From contig CAMKQS010000043.1 in NCBI GenBank assembly GCA_946414975.1, forward strand, positions 1-13,494: a stretch of 13,494 nucleotides of DNA, in the 5' to 3' direction. Positions 6,604 to 13,494 of this stretch are shown here, one piece after another. Source of the DNA: an uncultured Caryophanales bacterium (GTDB lineage Bacteria; Bacillota_I; Bacilli_A; RF39; UBA660). The notes under the pieces were generated by a model. The model was not told the DNA's origin, did no database searches, and saw only the letters and a list, made by a program, of their open reading frames with translations. The first letter of the stretch is position 1. The number at the start of each line of letters is the position of its first letter. The translations under genes and the position numbers were made by a program.

Positions 6604-7749
6604 ATGGCACTAAGAGAGATGGAACAATTTAATGAAATTATTGATAAGATAAAATATCTTATTAATTGGTATAAATATAATAATTATGAAAATAGATGTG
6701 TAAAATCATTTATATCTAGTGGAAATAGTTTTAATTATAAAATTAATAAAGATAATATTGCTCACTTACTTGGCGTTAATATAAGTTATATTACTTCAAC
6801 TAGATTATTTACTAATACTTCTTCTTTTGAATTACTTTGTGAATTATGTCAAAACAGTTATAGATTAAGTAGTAAGATAAAAGATAATGAAATTAAAATA
6901 TCAAATATTTTTAGTAAACAAATATATAAAAAATTAAATAATTTTAAAAATAATATTAGTATTAATCTATCAAACACTGTTTTAGTTTGTAAATATGATA
7001 GAAATAAAGCAATTAATCAAGGATTTACTCCTAGAAACTGTGACTACATTATTATAAAAGAAACAGATGATGATACTTTATTAGAATTAGATTTAATTTT
7101 AAAAAATAAATTTGCATATCCTGTATCTAACAGAGTTTATGATAACATGGAAGAAGCAGAAAGCGTTTTTAAAGAATTATTTAGTTACCAAGATGTAGCT
7201 ATATTATCATCTATAATATTAGATTATGATGATTATACTTCTGAAAAAAAGATTTATCTTTCTGAAGAACAAAAATTAGATAAAATGGAAAAGATAGAAA
7301 ACTATAAATTAAAATATAATTGTTATATAGATGTTACTGGAGATTTTAAATATTATTGTAAGAGAAATCAAACTAATAAATCAATAGGAAAAAGCAATTA
7401 TGATATATATGACAGTATAATTTTATCTATTATTGAAGGAAATATAATCGATACAAGCAAATTAAATTTAACAGAACAACAATTAAATCTAATAAATGCA
7501 ATTAATGATTCTATAATGTTTGGTTCTAATAATGATAATAATAAGGAAAAGTATTCTAGTTTACAAGCACAACTTAAGCAATTAAAAAAAACAAATAGAG
7601 AATTAATAGATAAAAATAACGAATTAAATAATAGTATTCAATTATTAAATGAAGAAAATAACAAATTACAAATCAATTCAGATAAAGCAAAAGAACTTGT
7701 AAAATCAATTAATAATGCGATTGATTTATATAATAATCCAATAAAATAA
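6604..7749 (+). CDS. Unrecognised protein with HLLG motif and C-terminal coiled coil
   Basis: I do not recognise this 381-residue protein. The start at ATG 6604 follows AAAGGGGGAT; an upstream in-frame ATG at 6565 overlaps the promoter and is rejected. No signal peptide or membrane segment, so cytoplasmic. Residues 1-60 hold a helical lead and the motif NYKINKDNIAHLLGV (45-58); residues 95-205 look alpha/beta with strand-like TVLVCKY and CDYIIIKE; residues 215-300 include a Cys-containing YNCYIDVTGDFKYYC segment (238-252); residues 312-370 are an uninterrupted heptad-rich coiled coil (Leu/Ile with Asn, Lys, Glu), suggesting oligomerisation. The F/Y-x-K-x-N-I-x-H-L-L-G pattern faintly recalls PBECR-type nuclease domains of phage and mobile-element proteins, but this is weak. 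It stands alone between opposite-strand units, with its own promoter and terminator; the Asn/Lys/Ile-rich composition matches the neighbourhood. Confidence 0.75.
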   Translation: MALREMEQFNEIIDKIKYLINWYKYNNYENRCVKSFISSGNSFNYKINKDNIAHLLGVNISYITSTRLFTNTSSFELLCELCQNSYRLSSKIKDNEIKISNIFSKQIYKKLNNFKNNISINLSNTVLVCKYDRNKAINQGFTPRNCDYIIIKETDDDTLLELDLILKNKFAYPVSNRVYDNMEEAESVFKELFSYQDVAILSSIILDYDDYTSEKKIYLSEEQKLDKMEKIENYKLKYNCYIDVTGDFKYYCKRNQTNKSIGKSNYDIYDSIILSIIEGNIIDTSKLNLTEQQLNLINAINDSIMFGSNNDNNKEKYSSLQAQLKQLKKTNRELIDKNNELNNSIQLLNEENNKLQINSDKAKELVKSINNAIDLYNNPIK

Positions 7750-7763
7750 TATTGGATTTTTTT
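7735..7763 (+). terminator. Terminator of the 381-residue orphan gene
   Basis: AATCCAATA (7735-7743) pairs perfectly with TATTGGATT (7750-7758) around a six-base loop, then TTTTT. The TAA stop (7747-7749) is in the loop. Confidence 0.85.
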
Positions 7764-7766
7764 AAT

Positions 7767-7790
7767 AAAAAAAGAAGATTATTCATCTTC
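7767..7790 (-). terminator. Terminator of rpoE (end of the argS operon)
   Basis: Minus strand: GAAGAT (7790-7785) pairs with ATCTTC (7779-7774), five-base loop, then seven T. The rpoE stop codon falls in the loop and first base of the 3' arm. Only a few bases separate it from the convergent plus-strand terminator. Confidence 0.8.
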
Positions 7791-8216
7791 CATTTCATCT
7801 TCATTTAAAATAGTCAAATCATCAAGATCATCATCTTGATCAATTCCTTCTTCATCTTCCATAGAATCGATATGTTCTGATGATACAGTTTCTACATTTT
7901 CATCTTCATCTTCTTCATCTTCTGTATCATCATCTTCTTCATCTTCTTCATTTAAATTAATTTCAATTTTATGTTTATCTCTTAAATCCCAACAAGCATT
8001 ATCAAGTAAAACAAATCTTTTATCTGTTGTAAGTGATGTATAAAAATCCCCTATTTGTGATGTATACTCATCATCAGTAAGTTCAAGTAAAGAACAGATT
8101 TTTTTAAATATACTTGGAGTATTTAAACTCTTTTTTTCTTCTTTTAAAATCATTTCTGTTAAATCAGTATATGATAGTGTTTCTAATTCCTCTTTTTTCA
8201 TTTTATTTAATTTCAT
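7779..8216 (-). CDS. rpoE: DNA-directed RNA polymerase delta subunit
   Basis: Delta is an accessory subunit of Gram-positive RNA polymerase that helps recycling and promoter selectivity. At 145 residues it shows the two-part layout of the family: an N-terminal HARE-type helix-turn-helix domain (about 10-85) with the hallmark FYTSLTTDKRFVLLDNACWDLR (read from 58 to 79 in two parts: FYTSLTTDKRF, then VLLDNACWDLR), and a disordered tail from about 89 to the end composed almost only of Asp and Glu. The ATG lies behind a textbook AGGAGG that overlaps the argS stop codon; the two genes are 9 bases apart and form one operon. In Bacillus rpoE lies before pyrG, so placement with argS is a lineage arrangement. 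Confidence 0.95.
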   Translation of the reverse strand: MKLNKMKKEELETLSYTDLTEMILKEEKKSLNTPSIFKKICSLLELTDDEYTSQIGDFYTSLTTDKRFVLLDNACWDLRDKHKIEINLNEEDEEDDDTEDEEDEDENVETVSSEHIDSMEDEEGIDQDDDLDDLTILNEDEMEDE

Positions 8217-8225
8217 GTTTGCCTC

Positions 8226-9827
8226 CTACATTTTATTTGGCGCTTTTACACCAATTAGTCTACACGCATTATTAATTGTAATTGCTGTAGCCTTAACTAA
8301 GTTTATACGTTCTAAAGTATATTCTAAATCATCAGATAATACTTTTTCACACGCATAAAAAGTGTGAAATAAATGAGCTAAGTCATAAACATAATTTGTA
8401 ATTAAATGAGGTTCTAATCTTTCAGCACTCATTTTTACAATATCACTAAATTCATATATTTTAAAAAGTAAATTTAAAGCTTGTTTTGAATTAATTGTTT
8501 TATACTCTTTAATTGGTTTAATATCTTTATTATATTCATTTAATATTGAACAAATACGTGCATGAGCATATCCTACATAATATACTGGATTTTCATTAGA
8601 CTTCTTTTCTGCTAGCTCCATATCAAAATCAAGTTGAGTATCCAAAGATCTCATGGCAAAGAAATATCTTGCAGCATCAACACTTACTTCTTCGATTAGA
8701 TCGTTTAAAGTAAGAGTTTTTCCTGTTCTTTTACTCATTTTTATCTCTTCACCGTTTTTTATAAGTCTTACCATCTGTAATATTTTAACATCTAATTTAT
8801 CAGGATCTTCACCCATCATCTTTATTGCTGCTTTAAGTCTTTTAATATAACCATGATGGTCAGCTCCAAATACATCAATAAGCTTATCATATCCTCTTTT
8901 ATATTTACTTATATGATATGCAATATCAGGAAGTAAATACGTATTATTTGAATCACTCTTTACAAGAACTCTATCTTTTTCATCACCATAAATAGTAGTT
9001 TTTAAATATAAAGCATTATCCATAGTATAAGTGTATCCTTCACTTTTTAAATTATCTAATGTATTTTTTACCATTTTACTTTCATAAAGATCTGTTTCAC
9101 TACTCCATAGATCAAATTCAACTCTAAATTTAGATAAATCTTTTTTTATTTTATCTAATAAGAATTCAACTCCTCTTTTTCTAAATATATCTTCTGGAGC
9201 AGATTTACCATATTCATCATATATTTTTTTTGCAACCTCTATAATATCTTCCCCATGATAACTATTATCACCAAGAGTATCATCCAATCCACATAAATTA
9301 TGATATCTAACTATAATAGATTTTTCTAAATTATTAATTTGATTTCCTGCATCATTAATATAATATTCACGTGTAACATCATATCCTGCAAACTTTAAAA
9401 CATTAGCAAGTGAATCTCCATATGCTGCACCCCTAGCATGTCCTATATGTAAAAATCCCGTAGGGTTTGCACTAACATATTCTATATTAATCTTTCTTCC
9501 TTTACCAATATTTGATGATCCATAATTATTTTCATCTAATAAAGCTTTATTTATATTTTCAAATAAATAGTCTTTCTTTAAATAAAAATTCATAAAACCA
9601 GGACCAGCTATTTCTATTTTATCTATTTCATCAAATTCTATATTTTCTTTTATCATTTCTGCTATTTCACGCGGATTTTTCTTTAAAGTACGTGTAAGTT
9701 GCATTGCAATATTTGATGAATAATCACCATTTTTATCATCCTTAGGTACTTCTATAGTAATCTCAGTATCTCCAATATTACATTTTACTAAGGCATCTTT
9801 AATAGCTTCTCTTAATTTATCCTTCAC
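8226..9827 (-). CDS. argS: Arginyl-tRNA synthetase
   Basis: A class I aminoacyl-tRNA synthetase that charges tRNA-Arg in the cytoplasm. Domains in order: N-terminal additional domain (about 1-85), catalytic Rossmann fold with SANPTGFLHIGHARGAA (119-134; HIGH at 127-130), and the KMSKR signature loop (363-367, the usual KMSKS/R site), then the alpha-helical DALR anticodon-binding domain (about 418-533) ending in LIGVKAP. Length of 533 is slightly below the usual 550-580. The start codon is GTG at 9827; GAGGTGAT precedes it and the upstream DUF1934 gene ends in TAG sharing one base with it (TAGTG), so translation is coupled. It is the middle gene of the DUF1934-argS-rpoE operon. Confidence 0.97.
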   Translation of the reverse strand: MKDKLREAIKDALVKCNIGDTEITIEVPKDDKNGDYSSNIAMQLTRTLKKNPREIAEMIKENIEFDEIDKIEIAGPGFMNFYLKKDYLFENINKALLDENNYGSSNIGKGRKINIEYVSANPTGFLHIGHARGAAYGDSLANVLKFAGYDVTREYYINDAGNQINNLEKSIIVRYHNLCGLDDTLGDNSYHGEDIIEVAKKIYDEYGKSAPEDIFRKRGVEFLLDKIKKDLSKFRVEFDLWSSETDLYESKMVKNTLDNLKSEGYTYTMDNALYLKTTIYGDEKDRVLVKSDSNNTYLLPDIAYHISKYKRGYDKLIDVFGADHHGYIKRLKAAIKMMGEDPDKLDVKILQMVRLIKNGEEIKMSKRTGKTLTLNDLIEEVSVDAARYFFAMRSLDTQLDFDMELAEKKSNENPVYYVGYAHARICSILNEYNKDIKPIKEYKTINSKQALNLLFKIYEFSDIVKMSAERLEPHLITNYVYDLAHLFHTFYACEKVLSDDLEYTLERINLVKATAITINNACRLIGVKAPNKM

Positions 9828-10171
9828 TATATCACCTCTAGTACATATTTAAATTTATCATCATCTATTTTATATTCTACTTTAATCTTATTATCTGTTA
9901 TATCAATTTTTGTACACTCAGTATCTAAATTAAAGATCTTACTACCACCAAATACTGAATAAGTAGAAATACTTTTTTCATTTTTCTTTAAATTTAAATC
10001 TATTTTATAATCATTACATTCTCTTTTAATAGATATATAATTTTCACTATAGTATATGATAACTTTTATATCATTTTCAAAATATGTATATGAATTATCT
10101 TTTTTTATACCTTTTACCTTTATATTTAAAGGCTCTATACTATCTATTTTTATACGTAAATTTACCTTCAT
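9827..10171 (-). CDS. DUF1934 / YwiB-family beta-barrel protein
   Basis: A small cytoplasmic protein of 114 residues with alternating hydrophobic strands (VNLRIKID, IKVIIYY, YISIKRE, YKIDLNL, KIKVEYKI, YVLEVI), as in the YwiB/DUF1934 calycin-like barrels that sit next to argS in Bacillus and relatives. Marks are the central TYSVFGGSKIFNLDTE stretch (about 75-90), matching the family pattern of an aromatic-GG turn followed by a threonine/acid, and the adjoining argS. Function is unknown in the family. The ATG at 10171 is chosen because GGGAG sits 8 bases upstream; an in-frame TTG at 10186 lies at the edge of the -10 box and is unlikely. First gene of the operon with argS and rpoE, divergent from the PBP gene. 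Confidence 0.75.
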   Translation of the reverse strand: MKVNLRIKIDSIEPLNIKVKGIKKDNSYTYFENDIKVIIYYSENYISIKRECNDYKIDLNLKKNEKSISTYSVFGGSKIFNLDTECTKIDITDNKIKVEYKIDDDKFKYVLEVI

Positions 10172-10188
10172 GTAATCAACTCCCAAAC

Positions 10189-10217
10189 ATTATAACACAC
10201 TTTCTATAAAATTGCAC
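10189..10217 (-). promoter_or_regulatory. Extended -10 promoter of the DUF1934-argS-rpoE operon
   Basis: Minus strand: TGTTATAAT (10197-10189) is an extended -10 with a perfect TATAAT; the -35 position (10217-10212, GTGCAA) is poor, as expected for extended -10 promoters. Predicted start near 10182 leaves about ten bases before the ATG. Confidence 0.65.
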
Positions 10218-10266
10218 TTATATTTTTATTTTTTTTTGGAATACTAAAAAAAGATAAGGTGATTAT

Positions 10267-12225
10267 ATGAAATTATTTAAATTTATATTTAAAATACTAG
10301 TAGTTTTAATAGTCATTTTTTCTTTACTGTATCTAGGATTATATATATATGTAAAAAATAATCCTATAGATATAAAAATTAATAATAGTTATTATATATA
10401 TGATAATAATTCTAAACTTGTAAATAGTATGTCAGATGAATGGATTAAACTAGATAACATATCTGATAAATTAATTAGGGCAACTATATCAATAGAAGAT
10501 AAAAACTATTATAAACATCATGGATTTGATTATCCTAGAATAATTAAATCACTTTATGTCAATGTAATAAATAGAAATCATATGCAAGGGGCATCTACTA
10601 TTACACAACAGTATGCTAAAAACTTATTTTTAGATTTTAGTAAAACGTGGAAAAGAAAATTTAAAGAAGCATGGTTTACTTTTAAACTTGAAGCTAATTA
10701 TTCGAAAGACGAAATATTAGAGGGATATTTAAATACTATTAATTATGGTAACGTATATGGTATTGAAAATGCTGCTCATTATTATTTTAATAAAAGTGCG
10801 AAAGATTTAAGTTTAGCTGAAGCATCAATGCTTGCAGGAATTCCAAATTCACCTAGTAACTACTCTCCTTTACTAAATGAAACTAAAGCTAAAAAAAGGC
10901 AAAAAAAAGTACTAAATGCTATGGTTAAAAATAAATATATATCTAAGAATGAAGCTGATAAAGCATATAATACTCATCTTAATTATTATGGACATTTAGA
11001 ATCTAATAATTCAAATACTATTATGTATTATCAAAGTGCAGTTATGGATGAACTTATGAATATAGATTCTATTTCAAAATCCATTTTAGAAACTGGAGGT
11101 CTTAAGATATATACATATCTAGATATGGATAGTCAGCTTGAACTAGAAAAAAATATTGAAAAATATATTAATAATGAGAAATTACAAGTAGCATCAATTA
11201 TGATGAGACCTGATGATGGAGGAATTGTTGCACTAATTGGGGGAAGAGATTATAAAAAAAGTCAGTTTAATCGTGCGACTAAAGCAAAAAGACAAGTAGG
11301 CTCTACTATCAAACCATTTTTATATTATGCGGCCCTTGAAAATGGTTTTACTGCATCTACTACATTTACAAGTGAAAAAACAACATTCTTATTTGATAAT
11401 AATAAAACATATTCTCCTAAAAACTATAATAATAGATATGCAAATAAAGAAATATCAATGGCAGCTGCCCTTGCTTATTCTGATAATATATATGCTGTTA
11501 AAACACACTTATTTTTAGGTGAAGAGACACTTTTAGATATGTTAAAAAGAGTTGGCATAAAAGATAATTTAAAGGCTAACCCTTCTCTTGCACTAGGCAG
11601 TAGTGAACTTAGCTTAATGGATATAACTAGTGCATATGCAATACTAGCTAATACTGGATATAAAGTAAATGGGCACCTAATTAAAAAAGTAGAAGATATG
11701 AATGGTAATACGTTATATGAATATAAAAATGATAAAGATAAAGTATTAAACTCATCTATTACATATATATTAAGTGAATTATTAACTAGTACATATAATT
11801 ATAACTTTATTGATTATAACTATCCTACGTGCTATGACATAACAGAAAAATTATCTAATAAATATGCAATTAAAACAGGTACTACAGATACTGATCATTT
11901 AATATTTGGTTATAATAAAAATATAGTATTAGGTATATGGAGTGGATACGATGATTCTAAGATTAGCGATGTTAAAGATGGAACGCCACTTAGACAAATA
12001 TGGGCAGATACTATTGAAGAATACTTTAAAAATAAAAAACCAAAATGGTATAAAATACCTGATAATGTAGTTGGTACTTTAGTTGATCCTATAACAGGCA
12101 TGCCCACAACTGATTCTAATAAAGCTACTATGTTTTATTATATCAAAGGTACTGAACCTAATTACGATGAAAATTTAGAATCACTAATACCTACTATAAA
12201 AGAAGAAAATGAAAATGACCAATGA
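10267..12225 (+). CDS. Class A penicillin-binding protein (transglycosylase/transpeptidase)
   Basis: A bifunctional peptidoglycan synthase, 652 residues, anchored by one N-terminal membrane helix (about 7-29). The glycosyltransferase family 51 domain (about 60-230) shows EDKNYYKHHGFD with catalytic Glu77, QGASTITQQ (107-115), KRKFKEAWFTFKLE (129-142) and ILEGYLNTINYG (150-161). The transpeptidase domain has the serine nucleophile motif STIK (346-349), SDN (405-407) and KTGT (536-539), all complete. The C-terminal tail after about 600 is short and ends acidic. Ribosome site AAGGTGAT lies 3 bases before the ATG. No clear promoter: the 70 bases before it are T- and A-runs. It is divergent from the DUF1934-argS operon; in Bacillus a class A PBP also lies on this side of ywiB-argS, which suggests retained gene order. 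The presence of this enzyme shows a walled cell. Confidence 0.95.
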   Translation: MKLFKFIFKILVVLIVIFSLLYLGLYIYVKNNPIDIKINNSYYIYDNNSKLVNSMSDEWIKLDNISDKLIRATISIEDKNYYKHHGFDYPRIIKSLYVNVINRNHMQGASTITQQYAKNLFLDFSKTWKRKFKEAWFTFKLEANYSKDEILEGYLNTINYGNVYGIENAAHYYFNKSAKDLSLAEASMLAGIPNSPSNYSPLLNETKAKKRQKKVLNAMVKNKYISKNEADKAYNTHLNYYGHLESNNSNTIMYYQSAVMDELMNIDSISKSILETGGLKIYTYLDMDSQLELEKNIEKYINNEKLQVASIMMRPDDGGIVALIGGRDYKKSQFNRATKAKRQVGSTIKPFLYYAALENGFTASTTFTSEKTTFLFDNNKTYSPKNYNNRYANKEISMAAALAYSDNIYAVKTHLFLGEETLLDMLKRVGIKDNLKANPSLALGSSELSLMDITSAYAILANTGYKVNGHLIKKVEDMNGNTLYEYKNDKDKVLNSSITYILSELLTSTYNYNFIDYNYPTCYDITEKLSNKYAIKTGTTDTDHLIFGYNKNIVLGIWSGYDDSKISDVKDGTPLRQIWADTIEEYFKNKKPKWYKIPDNVVGTLVDPITGMPTTDSNKATMFYYIKGTEPNYDENLESLIPTIKEENENDQ

Positions 12226-12240
12226 GGTCATTTTTACTTA
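12209..12240. terminator. Bidirectional terminator between PBP and repeat-protein genes
   Basis: AAAATGACC (12212-12220) and GGTCATTTT (12226-12234) form a 9-bp stem with a five-base loop that contains the PBP stop TGA (12223-12225). The plus side tail is TTTTTACTT; on the minus strand the same hairpin is followed by TTTTCATTTTCTTC, so it can serve the convergent repeat-protein gene too. Confidence 0.7.
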
Positions 12241-12277
12241 CAAATAGATATTTTATACTTATTTGGCTTTATTATTT

Positions 12278-13494
12278 TTATATCTTTTTATTATTTTTTT
12301 TACACATTTCTTTTAATATATTAATGTCATTATTTGCTAAAGGACAAATTAAATCACAATTTAATGTGTCTGGAATAATTAAGCCTTCTGCACTGGTTAA
12401 AGACCTTAAATACAGATAACCTCCGACACTTTGTGGTAATGTTAAACCCTTGGCACTGGTTAATCTGCTTAAATCAAGATATCCTCCGACACTTTGTGGA
12501 AGTATTAATCCTTCCGCACTTGTTAGACTTTCTAAATCTAGAAAACCTTCAATACTTTGTGGAAGTATTAATCCTTCGGCACTTGTTAAGCTGCTTAAAT
12601 CAAGTGCACCGATATTTTGAGGTAATATTAAGCCTTCTGCACTGGTTAAACTAGATAACCGTAGATTTCCTCCAAAATTTTGAGGTAATATTAAGCCTTC
12701 TGCACTGGTTAAACTTCTTAACCATAGAGTTCCTCCAAAATTTTGAGGTAATATTAAGCCTTCTGCACTTGTTAAACTAGATAACCATAGATTTCCTCCA
12801 ACATTTTGAGGTAATATTAATCCTTCGGCACTTGTTAAACTAGATAAAGCTAGGTCTCCTCCTATGCTTTGGGGCAATGTTAACCCTTCGGCACTAGTTA
12901 AACTAGATAAAACTAGGTCTCCTCCGACACTTTGTGGAAGTATTAATCCTTCCACACTTGTTAAACTGTCTAAATATAGAGTGCCTCCAAAATTTTGAGG
13001 TAATATTAATCCTTCGGCACTTGTTAAACTAGATAAAACTAGGTCTCCTCCTATGCTTTGGGGTAATGTTAAGCCCTCAGCACTGGTTAATCTGTGTAAC
13101 CATAGATCATCTCTGACACTTTGTGGTAATGTTAAGCCCTCAGCACTTGTTAAACTTCCTAAATCTAGATATCCTCCAACACTTTGTGGTAATGTTAAAC
13201 CCTCAGCACTTGTTAAACTAGATAACAGTAGATTTCCTCCGATACTTTGTGGAAATGTTAATCCTTTCGCACTGGTTATACTTCTTAAATCAAGAGCCCC
13301 ATAATGATATATTATATTTCCTTTTAATGCTTCTTCTTCTGTCAATGATATTTGATTTTTTTTACAATCAAATATTTTTGAAAGATCTATTTTTTTATCT
13401 CTTGTTTCTATTATTTCCTTTATTCTTGGATCTTCTTTATACCCAAAACCTATTATTTTCGAATCTATTTCATATAAAAAGCGTAAATCTTCTT
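12278..13494 (-). CDS. 21-residue-repeat solenoid protein (5' end outside the window)
   Basis: The frame is open from the stop at 12278 to the right edge, so the gene is partial; the TTG at 13345 is not a start, since in-frame codons continue upstream (EDLRFLYEID, then IIGFGYKEDP and a Lys/Asp-rich helix) without any ATG. After this N-terminal part come fourteen tandem 21-residue repeats and a decaying fifteenth, with the consensus (S/R)LTSAEGL(T/I)LPQ(S/N)(V/I/F)GG followed by xLxLx, then a short basic, Cys-containing tail (ICPLANND, LKEMCKKNNKK). The regular xLxLx strands and GG turns imply a leucine-rich-repeat-like beta-solenoid. One unit lacks one residue (NIG-ALDLS). No membrane segment or anchor is visible in the part present, so its location is unknown. 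Framework residues are nearly invariant while the x positions differ strongly. I cannot assign a function. Confidence 0.8.
   Translation of the reverse strand, partial: EDLRFLYEIDSKIIGFGYKEDPRIKEIIETRDKKIDLSKIFDCKKNQISLTEEEALKGNIIYHYGALDLRSITSAKGLTFPQSIGGNLLLSSLTSAEGLTLPQSVGGYLDLGSLTSAEGLTLPQSVRDDLWLHRLTSAEGLTLPQSIGGDLVLSSLTSAEGLILPQNFGGTLYLDSLTSVEGLILPQSVGGDLVLSSLTSAEGLTLPQSIGGDLALSSLTSAEGLILPQNVGGNLWLSSLTSAEGLILPQNFGGTLWLRSLTSAEGLILPQNFGGNLRLSSLTSAEGLILPQNIGALDLSSLTSAEGLILPQSIEGFLDLESLTSAEGLILPQSVGGYLDLSRLTSAKGLTLPQSVGGYLYLRSLTSAEGLIIPDTLNCDLICPLANNDINILKEMCKKNNKKI
12341..13282 (-). repeat. Tandem 63-bp coding repeats (14 full units plus one degenerate)
   Basis: Each unit encodes 21 residues; one unit is 60 bp. 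Units are highly alike in DNA: blocks such as the plus-strand CTTGTTAAACTAGATAAA recur many times. The unit beginning near 13027 and the one near 12838 are almost identical over about 50 bases and lie 189 bases (three units) apart, indicating duplication of blocks of units or gene conversion between them. The fifteenth unit at 12341-12403 has lost the LPQSVGG core. Confidence 0.9.

Noticed and set aside
7860..7960. Low-complexity GAA/GAT-rich stretch as a possible simple-sequence repeat
   Set aside because: It encodes the acidic tail that every delta subunit has.
11910..12107. Short minus-strand ORF opposite the PBP gene
   Set aside because: No ribosome site or protein-like features; it is the complement of the conserved PBP C-terminal region.
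12341..13282. CRISPR array suggested by regular repeats with variable parts
   Set aside because: The period is 63 bp with no distinct spacers, one continuous reading frame runs through it, and the variation follows codons.
13053..13304. Plus-strand open frame opposite the repeat gene (and similar ones at 12433-12654)
   Set aside because: It is the antisense of the 63-bp repeats; no ribosome site, and its periodic sequence is only the shadow of the minus-strand units.

Overview
The window is AT-rich (introns of A/T runs even inside genes), densely packed, and reads UGA as stop (the lipoprotein GH3 gene and the penicillin-binding protein both end in TGA, and Trp is TGG), so it uses the standard bacterial code. 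The gene set (RNA polymerase delta subunit next to argS and a YwiB/DUF1934 gene, prfA with prmC, a class A PBP, lipoproteins, consensus SigA promoters and strong AGGAGG ribosome sites) points to a low-GC Bacillota, most likely an uncultured, host-associated lineage of Bacilli rather than a wall-less mollicute, because cell-wall synthesis is present. The exact lineage is inference.

Layout. 1-4441 (minus strand): three transcription units in a row. prfA (release factor RF1) has its own promoter and terminator; a cytoplasmic pentapeptide-like beta-helix protein follows with its own promoter and terminator; then a GH3 N-acetylhexosaminidase lipoprotein overlaps prmC, the methyltransferase that modifies the GGQ glutamine of RF1. 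The usual prfA-prmC pair is therefore split by two genes. 4459-4607 holds two terminators and an unexplained stretch of about 100 bases between them that may be a small RNA. 4636-6454 (minus): a membrane-anchored glycerophosphodiester phosphodiesterase broken into three reading frames by two single-base frame changes, one of them exactly on an A7 slippery heptamer. 6549-7763 (plus): an unrecognised 381-residue protein with a consensus promoter and terminator. 7767-10197 (minus): the operon DUF1934-argS-rpoE. 10267-12238 (plus): a class A penicillin-binding protein. 12278-13494 (minus, cut by the right edge): a protein built of fourteen near-perfect 21-residue repeats.

The most notable points are: the doubly frameshifted GDPD gene; the repeat protein with a rigid consensus framework but hypervariable beta-strand positions; five terminators whose hairpins contain the stop codon of the gene they end; the possible small RNA; and the orphan 381-residue protein. 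Most of the window is ordinary housekeeping sequence. No CRISPR array, tRNA, rRNA, insertion sequence or prophage integrase is visible.
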